Positions 6,622 through 12,178 of a stretch of 12,178 nucleotides of DNA are shown piece by piece. The first letter of the stretch is position 1, and the number at the start of each line of letters is the position of its first letter. Made by a program: the position numbers and the translations under genes. Source of the DNA: Spirochaetaceae bacterium (GTDB taxonomy: Bacteria > Spirochaetota > Spirochaetia > JABEVK01); NCBI GenBank assembly GCA_023265735.1, contig JAHFSN010000022.1, positions 1-12,178 on the forward strand, read 5' to 3'. The notes under the pieces are model-generated. The model saw only the letters and a program-made list of their open reading frames with translations. It was not told where the DNA came from and made no database searches.

Positions 6622-7515
6622 CTACAGGGTTTGGCGGAGGTAGGTGGTGACGAGGTCGACCAGGGGGGTGGTGCCGTGGGGGGAGAGGGCGTCGCCGGCG
6701 AGGACGTGGTGGTCGTCTTCGGGGGCTGCGGTCCAGGGGGAGAGGGTGACCAAGGCGTTCGGAACCCGGGAGAAGAGGCGAACGGTGACGGTCTCGTCAA
6801 CCACGTTGTCCTCAGGATCGTAGACGACGAGGGCGGGACTGGGCCACCGGGAGAAGTCGGCTGTCCGGGCTTTCTGGACAAGGTCCATCATGGGAATGAG
6901 CGAGTGGCTGTGGTGGTGGAGGTCCCAGAATTGCGCGTGGAGGTCGTTTCGGCGTTCGAGGTTCACGTAGGGACCCATGAACAGCGAGAGCCACAGCTCC
7001 TTTCCGGGCCAGAGCAGGAATTCCGAGGCCCGGTTCAGGGGCGTGAGGTTGGGGGAGATGAGGACGGTGGCGGCGACGGTCTGCTTGAGTCCCAGGAGGA
7101 GCCACGCGGCCAGGGTTCCCCCGGTGCTTGTACCGATCAGGACGACCCGATCGCCCAGGAGGCGGCCCACCGCGAGGGCCTCGAGGCCGTCGCGGATCCA
7201 ATCCTTGGCCGTCACATCGCGATGACCTTCGGGGCCCAGACCCTGGCCGGCGGGTCTGACGAAGAACACGTTGGCCCCCAGGGCATCGGCGATACGCTCC
7301 ACGGCGGGGGAGATCTCTCCCCGAGTCGCCGTGTAGCCCGGGAGGTAGACCAACGACGTCTCAGTCTTGTCCCGGCGCGGCGAGGCCCAGCGGATCCCCG
7401 CCTGAACTCCGGGTTTCAGGCTCAGAAACTGGCTTTCACGCTGGGCGATCCAGGCGTCGAGATCCGAAAGGGATGGCGGGGGCGGGGACAGTTGCAAAGC
7501 GGGCCTCGACTTCAC
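6622..7515 (-). CDS. alpha/beta hydrolase
   Basis: This is an alpha/beta-hydrolase-fold protein of about 297 residues. The oxyanion strand SLVYLPGYTATRGE is followed by the nucleophile elbow GTSTGG with serine near residue 130. The acid is in ALVVYDPEDNVVD (about D236), and the histidine is in the C-terminal EDDHHVLAGD. The cap region is moderately long, in the range of carboxylesterases and monoglyceride-lipase-like enzymes, but the substrate cannot be read. There is no clear signal peptide, so it is probably cytoplasmic. The frame is open up to 7581, through the terminator of the next gene, so that start is unlikely. I used GTG at 7515. TTG at 7497, six bases after a GAGG, is a good alternative. 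The gene ends in the structured intergenic element. Confidence 0.88.
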   Translation of the reverse strand: MKSRPALQLSPPPPSLSDLDAWIAQRESQFLSLKPGVQAGIRWASPRRDKTETSLVYLPGYTATRGEISPAVERIADALGANVFFVRPAGQGLGPEGHRDVTAKDWIRDGLEALAVGRLLGDRVVLIGTSTGGTLAAWLLLGLKQTVAATVLISPNLTPLNRASEFLLWPGKELWLSLFMGPYVNLERRNDLHAQFWDLHHHSHSLIPMMDLVQKARTADFSRWPSPALVVYDPEDNVVDETVTVRLFSRVPNALVTLSPWTAAPEDDHHVLAGDALSPHGTTPLVDLVTTYLRQTL

Positions 7516-7553
7516 TCTAGCGTGGGAGTCGGCCCATGAACAGCGGCCCAGGC

Positions 7554-7578
7554 AAAAAAAAACCGCCCGTTCGGGCGG
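7554..7578 (-). terminator. rho-independent terminator of the small basic gene
   Basis: Read on the minus strand, the 16-base inverted repeat CCGCCCG-AA-CGGGCGG (7578-7563) is followed directly by nine T residues (7562-7554). It begins six bases after the stop of the 45-residue gene. This is a textbook intrinsic terminator pointing toward the hydrolase. Confidence 0.93.
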
Positions 7579-7583
7579 CACCT

Positions 7584-7721
7584 TTAGGCGGAAAGCGGCT
7601 TGTTCAAGCCTTTGGCGTGCAGTTTTACCAGTCTCTTGCTGGCTTTCTTGGAGCGGAGCTCCGCTCGTTTCGCGGCCTTCATCCGGCGGCGGGTCTTGGT
7701 CAGTTTTGTATCCGAGCCCAT
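7584..7721 (-). CDS. small, very basic protein (45 residues), unknown function
   Basis: The ATG at 7721 is preceded by GGAGG (7731-7727, five bases away), and 46 codons end at TAA. The product has 16 Lys/Arg and two acidic residues in 45, begins MGSDTKLTKTRRRMKAAKR, and should be a helical, nucleic-acid- or ribosome-associated peptide. I do not recognise a named family. Support for it as a real gene is strong despite its length: a near-consensus promoter upstream, a good ribosome site and a perfect terminator right after the stop. The transcript would be only about 190 bases. It may resemble small ribosomal or nucleoid proteins in composition, but that is only by analogy. Confidence 0.82.
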   Translation of the reverse strand: MGSDTKLTKTRRRMKAAKRAELRSKKASKRLVKLHAKGLNKPLSA

Positions 7722-7746
7722 TTGATCCTCCAATCAGCGTCCCACG

Positions 7747-7775
7747 ATGATAGTCAGCCGCCCCTTTCGTGTCAA
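7747..7775 (-). promoter_or_regulatory. near-consensus sigma-70 promoter for the small basic gene
   Basis: On the minus strand TTGACA (7775-7770) and TATCAT (7752-7747) are 17 bases apart. Transcription would start near 7740, about 20 bases before the ATG. The TGA within TTGACA is also the stop codon of the preceding gene (7774-7772). Confidence 0.75.
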
Positions 7776-9043
7776 CCGGCGAACCTTCGGTTGTTGTCCC
7801 TCAGCCTTCGGGCCAGCATCTTGGACAGGAAAATTCCGTAGTTGGGAAAGCGTTTGACGGCGTCGGTAAAGGTCTGACGGCTGATTTCGACGAGTTTTCC
7901 GGGACTGGCGGCGACGACGGTGGCGGTCCGCCGATTCCCCAAAAGGAAGGACATCTCCCCCATGAAGACGTCGCTCGGGTTGAGCCTCGCCACGACCTTC
8001 TTTCCCACGAAGACGTCGTACTCTCCCGATACGATGTAGTACAGGTGGTCGCCCAGGGCGTTCTCACGGAAGACCACGTCGCCGGGGGCCAGGTGCCGGG
8101 GCTCGGCCTGGATAAAGCCCGGAGGGACGGAGCGGCCGGCCACGCCGTTGTGCTGAAACTGCACCGTGACGGAGTTTCCCTTCCGGTTGTAGTTCAGCTG
8201 GTCGGCGCTGTTCATGGACAGGAAGATGCCCCGGCCGTGGGAGAGGTCGAGGGAGGCCATGTCCTGGGCCGAGGGAAGGCGCGCGGTGTCGAAGCCTGCC
8301 CCCTGGTCGGTGATGGTGAACCGGCTGGCCGGGGGGCTGATGCTGTACTCCAGGGTCACCGTCCGGCCCCTCCACGGGGCGCGGCCCATCCTTTCCTCCA
8401 TGGCGTCCTGGATGGTTCTTCCCTGGGCCTGGAGGTCGGTCTTCTCCTCGTAGGTGATGCCTGCGTTGCCGTGCTCCATGGCGTTGGTCAGCAGTTCCTC
8501 CAGGGTCAGCTTGGCGGAGAACTTCTTGGATCGGTCGACGAACCCTTCCTTGTACAGGTAGTTGGAGAATAGCGATGAGTAGTACTGCACCAGGAGCAGG
8601 TCCGTCTCCAGGATCAGCTCCCCTGAGAGGGCGGTGATCTTTTTGATCACCCCGTCGTAGTTCAGGAATTCACGCTTCTCGCTGAGCAGCCGGATGACCC
8701 GGCCCAGGTTTCGCTCCAGCTCGTGCTCGTTGAGAAAATAGGCGACGTTGAATCCCCGGTAGACCTCGATCACCTCGTCGACGTCAGGGACCACGAGGAT
8801 GATCCCCACCGAGTCGAGCCAGGGATCCTGTTCCAGACCCTCCAGGAGACCGGTTTGGGGCGCGCAGCCCTCACCGAGGTGGAGGACCAGCAGTTCAGGG
8901 ATCTCATAGCGGAGGAACTCGAGGAGGGAGTCGTCGGGGGCCTTCTGGCGCACCGTGGCCCGGGTTGTCAGATCTGGGGGCACCAAGCGGGCCATTCGCT
9001 CGGTCACTGACGGCGACTCCGACGCGAGGATGATGGTTTCCAT
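7772..9043 (-). CDS. receiver-like / RsbW-type ATPase / cyclic-nucleotide-binding fusion protein
   Basis: This is a 423-residue cytoplasmic signalling protein with three domains. Residues 1-115 follow the receiver pattern (METIILASESPSVTERM, PELLVLHLGEG, VGIILVVPDVD), but the phosphoacceptor aspartate position reads histidine (LVLHLG) and the usual lysine is missing, so it is a pseudo-receiver. Residues about 165-300 form a GHKL ATPase of the anti-sigma kind: N-box LEELLTNAMEHGN, G1 DQGAGFD, G2 SHGRGIFLSM. No histidine-kinase dimerisation box is seen. Residues about 305-410 form a cNMP-binding domain with an intact phosphate cassette (GEMSFLLGNRRTAT). The ATG at 9043 follows GGAGAG closely. 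It may control a partner switch in response to a cyclic nucleotide; its target is unknown. Confidence 0.9.
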   Translation of the reverse strand: METIILASESPSVTERMARLVPPDLTTRATVRQKAPDDSLLEFLRYEIPELLVLHLGEGCAPQTGLLEGLEQDPWLDSVGIILVVPDVDEVIEVYRGFNVAYFLNEHELERNLGRVIRLLSEKREFLNYDGVIKKITALSGELILETDLLLVQYYSSLFSNYLYKEGFVDRSKKFSAKLTLEELLTNAMEHGNAGITYEEKTDLQAQGRTIQDAMEERMGRAPWRGRTVTLEYSISPPASRFTITDQGAGFDTARLPSAQDMASLDLSHGRGIFLSMNSADQLNYNRKGNSVTVQFQHNGVAGRSVPPGFIQAEPRHLAPGDVVFRENALGDHLYYIVSGEYDVFVGKKVVARLNPSDVFMGEMSFLLGNRRTATVVAASPGKLVEISRQTFTDAVKRFPNYGIFLSKMLARRLRDNNRRFAG

Positions 9044-9050
9044 TCTCTCC

Positions 9051-9079
9051 AGTCTAGTCGAAGAAAATCGAGTTGTCAG
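9051..9079 (-). promoter_or_regulatory. candidate sigma-70 promoter for the fusion-protein gene
   Basis: On the minus strand CTGACA (9079-9074) and TAGACT (9056-9051) are 17 bases apart. Transcription would begin close to the ATG at 9043, which would leave out most of the GGAGAG ribosome site, so the call is uncertain. The alternative is read-through from the LON-domain gene 32 bases upstream. Confidence 0.35.
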
Positions 9080-9717
9080 TTACAGATGTTAAAGAAACTA
9101 TGCCGATCTCCCAGAATCTTTTGCAGTTTCTGGTCGAGTTTCAGCTTTTGGACGAGGTGGGCCAGACTCTTGAGTCCACAGGCGAGCCGCTCCTGGGCGG
9201 ACGCCATCTCGAGAATCTCCTGCTGGCGGGTCAGGGAATACATGTTGATTTCGGCCAGGAAGAACGAGAACCCGTAGGCCGTGAAGTTTTCGACCAGGGT
9301 GTGGTCGGAGATCTTTCCGGTCAGCCTGGCGTACTCCTTGACGAGTTCATGCACCTGACAGAACAGCTGCTCGACCGCCGGGCTGATGGGTTCGTCGTCG
9401 TCCCAGTACTCGACTTCGCCCTCGAGATAGGCCTTGGATTCGAGCACCTTGTTGACCCGGAACCGGCTCTTGCCAAGGGTCAGGATCTTCAGGCGCCCAT
9501 CCTCGTAGCGCTAAATGATGTTCTCGATGCGGGCGCAGGTGCCGGTCTGGAAGAGCTGCCCCTGGTGCACGAGGACCACGCCAAATTCCTGGTCGTTCTC
9601 GAGACAATCCCGGACCATGAGCTTGTACCGCGGCTCGAAAATGTGGAGGGGCAGCGGCTGATGAGGAAAGAGGACGACGTTGAGCGGAAACAGGGGAATC
9701 GTCTCGGTTTCTGGCAT
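9076..9717 (-). pseudogene. LON N-terminal (substrate-binding) domain protein, interrupted by one TAG
   Basis: The intact reading would be a stand-alone LON N-terminal domain protein of about 213 residues, a family found without the AAA protease and of unclear role. The first part (residues 1-68) starts MPETETIPLFPLNVVLFP and continues HIFEPRYKLMVRDCLEND, typical of the family. A TAG at 9513-9511 then follows ARIENII. The same frame resumes with RYEDGRLKILTLGKSRFRV and runs to a TGA at 9078-9076 through the helical C-terminal part. No frameshift is present: the break is a single codon, and CAG, AAG or GAG would restore the frame. TAG serves as an ordinary stop for cysS and others here. A sequencing error or a young null allele are the likeliest causes. 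The start ATG has a poor ribosome site. Confidence 0.8.
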
Positions 9718-9748
9718 TCTGAAACGAATATAATAAAAAACACAGGCT

Positions 9749-9777
9749 TTGACACGGGGCCTTGTTTTTGTTATAGA
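9749..9777 (+). promoter_or_regulatory. sigma-70 promoter for the peroxiredoxin gene
   Basis: TTGACA (9749-9754) and TATAGA (9772-9777) are 17 bases apart in an AT-rich gap. Transcription would begin near 9784, about 33 bases before the ATG. The gap is shared with the divergent LON-domain gene. Confidence 0.65.
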
Positions 9778-9787
9778 GATAAACAAG

Positions 9788-9802
9788 TTAGAATCAATCT
9801 AA
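9788..9802. promoter_or_regulatory. possible PerR/Fur-type operator at the peroxiredoxin transcript start
   Basis: TTAGAAT-C-AATCTAA is a 7-1-7 inverted repeat with one mismatched pair. It agrees with the PerR box pattern TTATAAT-N-ATTATAA at 11 of 14 positions. It lies just after the predicted transcription start of a peroxide-defence gene, where a repressor would act. A single, AT-rich match of this size is only suggestive. Confidence 0.4.
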
Positions 9803-9816
9803 ACAAAGGAGACCAC

Positions 9817-10386
9817 ATGGTTAAACTCAACGAAAAGGTGGGGGACTTTCAGGGCACCGCCTACCAGAACAACGAATTCTTCCCCGTCCGGCTGTCGAGC
9901 TACACTGGCAAGTGGGTCGTGATGTTCTTCTATCCTGCCGACTTCACCTTTGTCTGCCCCACCGAATTGGGCGATATGGCCGACCACTACGCCGAATTTC
10001 AGAAGGAAGGGGCGGAGGTGATTTCGGTAAGCACCGACACCCACTTCACCCACCTGGCTTGGCACGAATCCTCCCCTACCATCAAGAAGATCCAGTATCC
10101 CATGCTGGCCGACCCCTCGGGGGCCATCAGCCGCCAGTTTGGAGTCCTCATCGAAGAGGGCGGCGACGCGGGTCTGGCCTACCGGGGAACCTTCATCATC
10201 GATCCGGAGGGAGTCTTGAAGACCATCGAGATCAACGACAACGGCATTGGCCGGGCTGCTCGGGAGACCCTGAGGAAGCTCCGGGCCGCCAAGTTCGTCC
10301 GGGAACACGGTGAGGTGTGCCCCGCCAACTGGGAGCCCGGGAAGGAAACCTTGAAGCCCGGCATTGCCCTGGTGGGGAAGATCTGA
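9817..10386 (+). CDS. ahpC: AhpC-type 2-Cys peroxiredoxin
   Basis: This cytoplasmic thiol peroxidase reduces hydrogen peroxide and organic hydroperoxides. The 189-residue length fits AhpC. The peroxidatic motif YPADFTFVCPTE places T44 and C47; the active-site arginine is R123 (YRGTFIIDP). The resolving cysteine is C168 in GEVCPANWEPG, followed by the C-terminal tail typical of the group. The frame is open for hundreds of bases upstream, but ATG at 9817 is clear because AAGGAG (9806-9811) lies five bases before it and the family starts here. No ahpF reductase is in the window, so electrons may come from thioredoxin or a reductase elsewhere. It overlaps the next gene by one base, and has its own promoter with a PerR-like box. 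Confidence 0.96.
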   Translation: MVKLNEKVGDFQGTAYQNNEFFPVRLSSYTGKWVVMFFYPADFTFVCPTELGDMADHYAEFQKEGAEVISVSTDTHFTHLAWHESSPTIKKIQYPMLADPSGAISRQFGVLIEEGGDAGLAYRGTFIIDPEGVLKTIEINDNGIGRAARETLRKLRAAKFVREHGEVCPANWEPGKETLKPGIALVGKI

Positions 10387-10673
10387 TGGTCGTCCACCTC
10401 GTCCTCTTCCGTTTTAAGGCCGAAGCCAAGGGCCACATCGACGAGGCCCTAGTCCGGCTGAAGGGGATGGTGGGACAGGTGGACGTGATCCGAGACCTCA
10501 AGGCCGGGAGGGACTTCCTCCATTCCGGCCGGTCTTTCGACCTGGGTTTGGCGGTGACCTTCGACGACCGACAGGCCCTGGAGGTCTACGACGCCCACCC
10601 GAACCACCTTCCGGTGAAGCAGTTCATCGGCCCCCTCGTCGAACAGTCTGTTGCCGTAGACTTCGACTATTGA
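10386..10673 (+). CDS. Dabb (stress-responsive alpha/beta barrel) domain protein
   Basis: This 95-residue protein is a single Dabb-type ferredoxin-like fold: MVVHLVLFRFK at the start, GRDFLHSGRSFDLGLAVTFDD in the middle, and LEVYDAHPNHLPVKQFI near the end, which is the family's signature region. Bacterial Dabb proteins are small, dimeric and mostly without a known reaction. The ATG shares one base with the ahpC stop (TGATG), with GGGGAAG just upstream, so it should be translated with the peroxiredoxin. That link fits a role in oxidative stress but does not show one. Its 3' end overlaps the convergent GIN-domain gene by seven bases. Confidence 0.88.
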   Translation: MVVHLVLFRFKAEAKGHIDEALVRLKGMVGQVDVIRDLKAGRDFLHSGRSFDLGLAVTFDDRQALEVYDAHPNHLPVKQFIGPLVEQSVAVDFDY

Positions 10674-11395
10674 ACCGGGGTCTCGGGGACCGCCCGGGAC
10701 CGCTTCTCTGAATCTTCCCGAAGCCTGAGGTCCTTCCAAACCTCAGGATCGTCGACCACGACCCGGCTCTGGTGCCGGGCCAATCCCGTTCCGCGGGTGA
10801 CCTGGCCGGATTCAAAGGAAGAGTTCTCGTCCAAATTCACCTCAACGTCTTCGGCGGTGAGGCCCTGGGAGTTGATGACGCTCTGGTGACGCAGGTCGAC
10901 TTTGAGCCGCGTCACGTGTCCCCGGATCGAGACCTGAGTCTTCCACGACGTGTCGACCTCGAAATCATCTCCCTGAAGGTTGAGAATCGCGGAGCTGTTC
11001 TCGGCGACCCGGATTTTTCCCTGGGTGCCGGGCCAGGTGATGGTCCCCGAGGACTGATCGGTGACGTCCAGCGACTCGAGGGACGGCAAGGTAATCTTGA
11101 TCTTCACGTTCCCCCGCTCCCGGGGTCCCCGGAGGCCGCTTTCGATGGCGATGGTGGCGTAGCCCCACCAATTGGACACCGTGAATTGATCGAAGAGAGC
11201 CCGGGAAGTTTCGATGGTGACCCATCCCTCGGGGCCGGGGACGAGCTCGAACTCCACTTGCCCCCGGATTTCCAGGGACTTGAGCGGCCCCAACGAGACG
11301 GTCTTGGTCAGCTTTTCCTGGGGGTCTTCACTGAACCCCATGGCGGCGACCGCTTGGGCCGCGAGCAGACCCAGGAGAACCACGAGGAACCTCAC
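10667..11395 (-). CDS. secreted GIN-domain (DUF2807) protein
   Basis: This is a 242-residue exported protein. It starts MRFLVVLLGLLAAQAVAAMG, a signal peptide cut near residue 18. The rest follows the DUF2807 pattern of short repeated beta strands: KSLEIRGQVEFELVPGPEG, VKIKITLPSLESLDVTDQSS, GTITWPG, ILNLQGDDFEVDTSW, LKVDLRHQSVINSQG and VEVNLDENSSFESG, which suggest a right-handed beta-helix-like stack. The role of this domain is unknown; some members are called adhesin-head domains. GTG at 11395 is the likely start: it overlaps the queG stop (GTGA) and GGGAGG lies six bases before it. The C-terminal 20 residues are charged and not part of the repeat. It is probably translated with queG, although no functional link is evident. 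Confidence 0.86.
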   Translation of the reverse strand: MRFLVVLLGLLAAQAVAAMGFSEDPQEKLTKTVSLGPLKSLEIRGQVEFELVPGPEGWVTIETSRALFDQFTVSNWWGYATIAIESGLRGPRERGNVKIKITLPSLESLDVTDQSSGTITWPGTQGKIRVAENSSAILNLQGDDFEVDTSWKTQVSIRGHVTRLKVDLRHQSVINSQGLTAEDVEVNLDENSSFESGQVTRGTGLARHQSRVVVDDPEVWKDLRLREDSEKRSRAVPETPVQ

Positions 11396-12178
11396 GCGGG
11401 TCCTCCCGACAGCTTTCGGGCCGCCCATTGGGCCGCGTCGGCGACCCCTTCGTCGGGATCATCGCAAAGCTCGAGAATTCGGCTCCGGAGTTCGGTTCGC
11501 CCCAGGTTGGCCGCCACCAGGCAGGCGTTGCGGACCAGTCCCCCTCTTCCCGCCCGATGGACGGGGCTTCCCCCGAAACGGGCGGTGAACTCCGCTTCGC
11601 CGAGGTCGAGAAGGGGACCGAGGGCGAGGTCGGGGCCGGCCTTCCATGCCAGAAATTCCGATTCCTGGGTGGGCTTGGCGGCAAGATTGAAGGGACAGAC
11701 CTCTTGGCAGAGGTCGCAGCCAAACAGCCAGCCCCCAACCTTCGGCTTGAGCTCGTCGGCGATGGGCCCGCGGTGCTCAATGGTGAGGTAGGAGATGCAC
11801 CGCTGGGCGTCCATCCGCCCGTCGGCGCTGAGGGCCCCGGTAGGGCAGACATCGGTGCACCGGCGGCAGGCCGAGGGGCACGAGCCGTGGGCATGCGACC
11901 GGGGGCCCGTTGCCGGGAATATCTTGGTGGTGAGGATTTCGCCCAGGAGAAACCAGCTGCCCAGCCGACGGTTGATGCCCAGGGTGTTGCGGGCCGTAAA
12001 CGAGGCCCCCGCTTGGGCGGCCCACCAGCGTTCATCCAAGGGCGCGGTATCGGTGAAGCTGCGCCAGCGTTCTTCGGGCCACCGTTCGCCCAGGACGGAC
12101 GCGATCCGGTGAAGCTTCTTGAGGAGGACCTTGTGGTAGTCCCTGCCCCAAGCATACCGGGCCACCAAGCCCGAACCG
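11392..12178 (-). CDS. queG: epoxyqueuosine reductase (partial, N-terminus off the window)
   Basis: QueG is the cobalamin and double [4Fe-4S] enzyme that reduces epoxyqueuosine to queuosine in tRNA. The visible 261 codons begin inside the conserved LVARYAWGRDYH block. TDTAPLDERWWAAQAG carries the active-site aspartate region. Cluster one is CPSACRRCTDVCPTGAL and cluster two is CDLCQEVCPFN, with RCISYLTIEHRG between. The C-terminal part has a HEAT-like repeat (DDPDEGVADAAQWAARKL). The first cluster spaces its cysteines C-x3-C-x2-C-x3-C, whereas the E. coli enzyme has C-x2-C-x2-C-x3-C. About 50-100 residues of the N-terminus are missing. It ends inside the start codon region of the GIN-domain gene. 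Confidence 0.93.
   Translation of the reverse strand, partial: GSGLVARYAWGRDYHKVLLKKLHRIASVLGERWPEERWRSFTDTAPLDERWWAAQAGASFTARNTLGINRRLGSWFLLGEILTTKIFPATGPRSHAHGSCPSACRRCTDVCPTGALSADGRMDAQRCISYLTIEHRGPIADELKPKVGGWLFGCDLCQEVCPFNLAAKPTQESEFLAWKAGPDLALGPLLDLGEAEFTARFGGSPVHRAGRGGLVRNACLVAANLGRTELRSRILELCDDPDEGVADAAQWAARKLSGGPA

Larger units (their letters stand above)
6404..6625. other. structured intergenic element between convergent genes
   Basis: This stretch of about 220 bases has no credible gene, but it is full of inverted repeats. A long stem pairs 6410-6427 with 6501-6518 (15 of 18 positions). Inside it sit two hairpins with TTCCG/TTCCA loops. Three hairpins in a row follow at 6547-6615, whose loops share CTTCGCTT. 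CCTTTTGGC occurs at both ends (6419-6427 and 6614-6622). The last bases overlap the stop codon of the hydrolase. It could be a non-coding RNA, a dispersed repeat or a two-way transcript end. The strand is undecided, and there is no long T-run typical of a terminator. Confidence 0.5.

Noticed and set aside
6309..6881. Minus-strand open frame (190 codons) through the structured intergenic element
   Set aside because: It overlaps the ends of two real genes on either side and has no start context. The hairpin symmetry explains the sequence better than coding does. If the element proves to be repeated, the same frame would recur in each copy.
6562..7539. Long plus-strand open frame (325 codons) across the hydrolase
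   Set aside because: It is low-complexity, Gly/Glu/Val-rich and antisense to a hydrolase with all catalytic motifs.
9511..9513. Pyrrolysine or general TAG recoding in the LON-domain gene
   Set aside because: TAG ends cysS, the secreted protein, the hydrolase and the GIN gene normally. No context for recoding is visible.
9073..9816. Upstream extension of the ahpC frame to 437 residues
   Set aside because: It is antisense to the LON-domain gene, and the promoter, ribosome site and family alignment all point to ATG 9817.
1..12178. tRNA or rRNA genes, insertion sequences, phage or defence genes
   Set aside because: I saw no cloverleaf, rRNA segment, transposase, integrase or nuclease system on either strand.

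Overview
The window is GC-rich (about 60% by eye) and tightly packed. It reads as ordinary chromosome, not a mobile region. The gene order murB / cysS / ECF sigma factor, close to a cyclic-nucleotide-binding protein, resembles what I remember of Treponema pallidum (TP0089-TP0092). The MurB segment with MNARCYG and the cysteinyl-tRNA synthetase with the HVPVHHTNE zinc region also fit. My best guess is a high-GC member of the Spirochaetota, at moderate to low confidence because nothing here fixes the phylum.

Layout. 1-693 (-): 5' part of murB, cut by the window edge. 729-5101 (+): one compact run of cysS, an ECF sigma factor, a single-span anti-sigma-like protein, a secreted protein, and a membrane-anchored IPT/TIG protein with a catalytically dead transglutaminase-like domain. 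The last four genes are joined by start/stop overlaps. 5115-6403 (+): a double cyclic-nucleotide-binding, Crp-like regulator behind a near-consensus sigma-70 promoter. 6404-6621: a convergent intergenic stretch that holds a set of hairpins with shared loops and different stems. 6622-7515 (-): an alpha/beta hydrolase. 7554-7775 (-): a 45-residue basic protein with its own promoter and rho-independent terminator. 7772-9043 (-): an unusual three-domain protein (degenerate receiver, RsbW-like ATPase, cyclic-nucleotide-binding domain). 9076-9717 (-): a LON-domain gene broken by one in-frame TAG. 9749-10673 (+): an AhpC-type peroxiredoxin with its own promoter and a possible PerR-like operator, then a Dabb-domain protein. 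10667-12178 (-): queG (5' end off the window), then a secreted GIN-domain (DUF2807) protein.

How the parts fit. Housekeeping genes (murB, cysS, queG) are interleaved with signalling genes: an ECF sigma factor with membrane and secreted partners, two cyclic-nucleotide-binding proteins, and an anti-sigma-type ATPase. This suggests envelope and second-messenger control, but no target or ligand can be read from the sequence. The most unusual items are the structured intergenic element (6404-6625), the receiver-ATPase-CNB fusion, and the sigma operon ending in a dead transglutaminase.
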